DNA of 64,000 bases from Hyphomicrobiales bacterium (lineage in GTDB: Bacteria > Pseudomonadota > Alphaproteobacteria > Rhizobiales > Rhizobiaceae), in assembly GCA_900472575.1 (NCBI GenBank), contig UCIV01000019.1:186001-250000 (forward strand). Reading direction: 5' to 3'. Made by a program: the position numbers and the translations under genes. Position 1 is the first letter of the stretch. Each line of letters opens with the position of its first letter. The notes below the pieces were generated by a model. That model searched no databases. It was not told the origin of the DNA and was given only the letters and a program-made list of their open reading frames with translations. Shown here in pieces: positions 63,864 to 64,000 of this stretch.

Positions 63864-64000
63864 CCGAGACCGTATTCAAGAATGCCCGCATCGTGCTGGA
63901 AGACAGCGTTATTTCCGGCTCCGTACAGATCCGTGACGGCAAGATCGCTGACTTTTCCGAAGGCAGCGTTCACACGGGCGAGGATTTCGAGGGCGACTAT
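63860..64000 (+). CDS. phnM: PhnM N-terminus (alpha-D-ribose 1-methylphosphonate 5-triphosphate diphosphatase), cut by window end
   Basis: Only the first 47 codons are present. The translation (MTETVFKNARIVLEDSVISG and following GSVQIRDGKIADFSEG) has the beta-sandwich start of an amidohydrolase, fitting PhnM, which removes pyrophosphate from the ribose triphosphonate intermediate. The location after DUF1045 in a C-P lyase locus supports this. The catalytic metal ligands lie beyond the window. Confidence 0.85.
   Translation, partial: MTETVFKNARIVLEDSVISGSVQIRDGKIADFSEGSVHTGEDFEGDY

Overview
This is a chromosomal window from an alphaproteobacterium of the order Rhizobiales, most likely family Rhizobiaceae (Rhizobium, Agrobacterium or a close relative). 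The evidence is the GC-rich coding sequence, the full rhizobial-type C-P lyase cluster, the cyoABCD-SURF1 block, DUF1236 and DUF1045 proteins, a LpsL-type epimerase and a Yej peptide importer. The genus cannot be fixed from the window alone. Gene density is high. Apart from one tRNA there are no mobile elements, rRNA or CRISPR arrays. The left edge begins at an intact aspartic-protease gene and the right edge cuts phnM.

Bases 1-9000: after a retroviral-type aspartic protease comes a leftward eight-gene nucleoside unit. It runs from a BMP-type binding protein through an ABC ATPase and two permeases to cytidine deaminase, purine nucleoside phosphorylase, deoxyribose-phosphate aldolase and thymidine phosphorylase. 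It imports nucleosides and breaks them down to bases and pentose phosphates. A clear intrinsic terminator lies between the binding-protein gene and the ATPase gene and probably sets a high binding protein to transporter ratio. Bases 8900-12100 hold msrA, a small membrane protein, tRNA-Thr(GGT) and an MHS-family transporter.

Bases 12100-21100: cytochrome bo quinol oxidase (cyoABCD) with a SURF1 assembly factor. Next is a 907-residue ABC-exporter-like protein whose Walker A, Walker B, signature and H-loop residues are all replaced. It sits beside a stand-alone cyclic-nucleotide-binding-domain protein and is the most unusual object in the window. A small methyltransferase faces this pair.

Bases 21100-36400: a cell-surface carbohydrate region with a UDP-sugar dehydrogenase, two GT4 glycosyltransferases, a polysaccharide deacetylase, a GT32-type transferase, two related MurG-like transferases facing each other, and a UDP-glucuronate epimerase. 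A complete oligopeptide-type ABC importer is embedded in it. No flippase, polymerase or priming transferase is present, so the glycan product is unknown.

Bases 36400-52000: a single-domain response regulator, a DUF1236 protein, pncB, a ghrA-like reductase behind yejABEF, mepA, mgsA, glk, an MsbA-like exporter, dapB and gpmA.

Bases 52000-64000: an AT-rich DUF6680-type gene, then the phosphonate locus. phnF (leftward) diverges from phnGHIJKL plus a hexapeptide acyltransferase. These are followed by phnC, phnD, two phnE permeases, a 2H-phosphoesterase-like DUF1045 protein and the start of phnM. Together they import phosphonates and cleave the C-P bond. A palindromic candidate PhnF operator lies in the phnF-phnG gap, and Pho-box-like repeats lie there and upstream of phnC.
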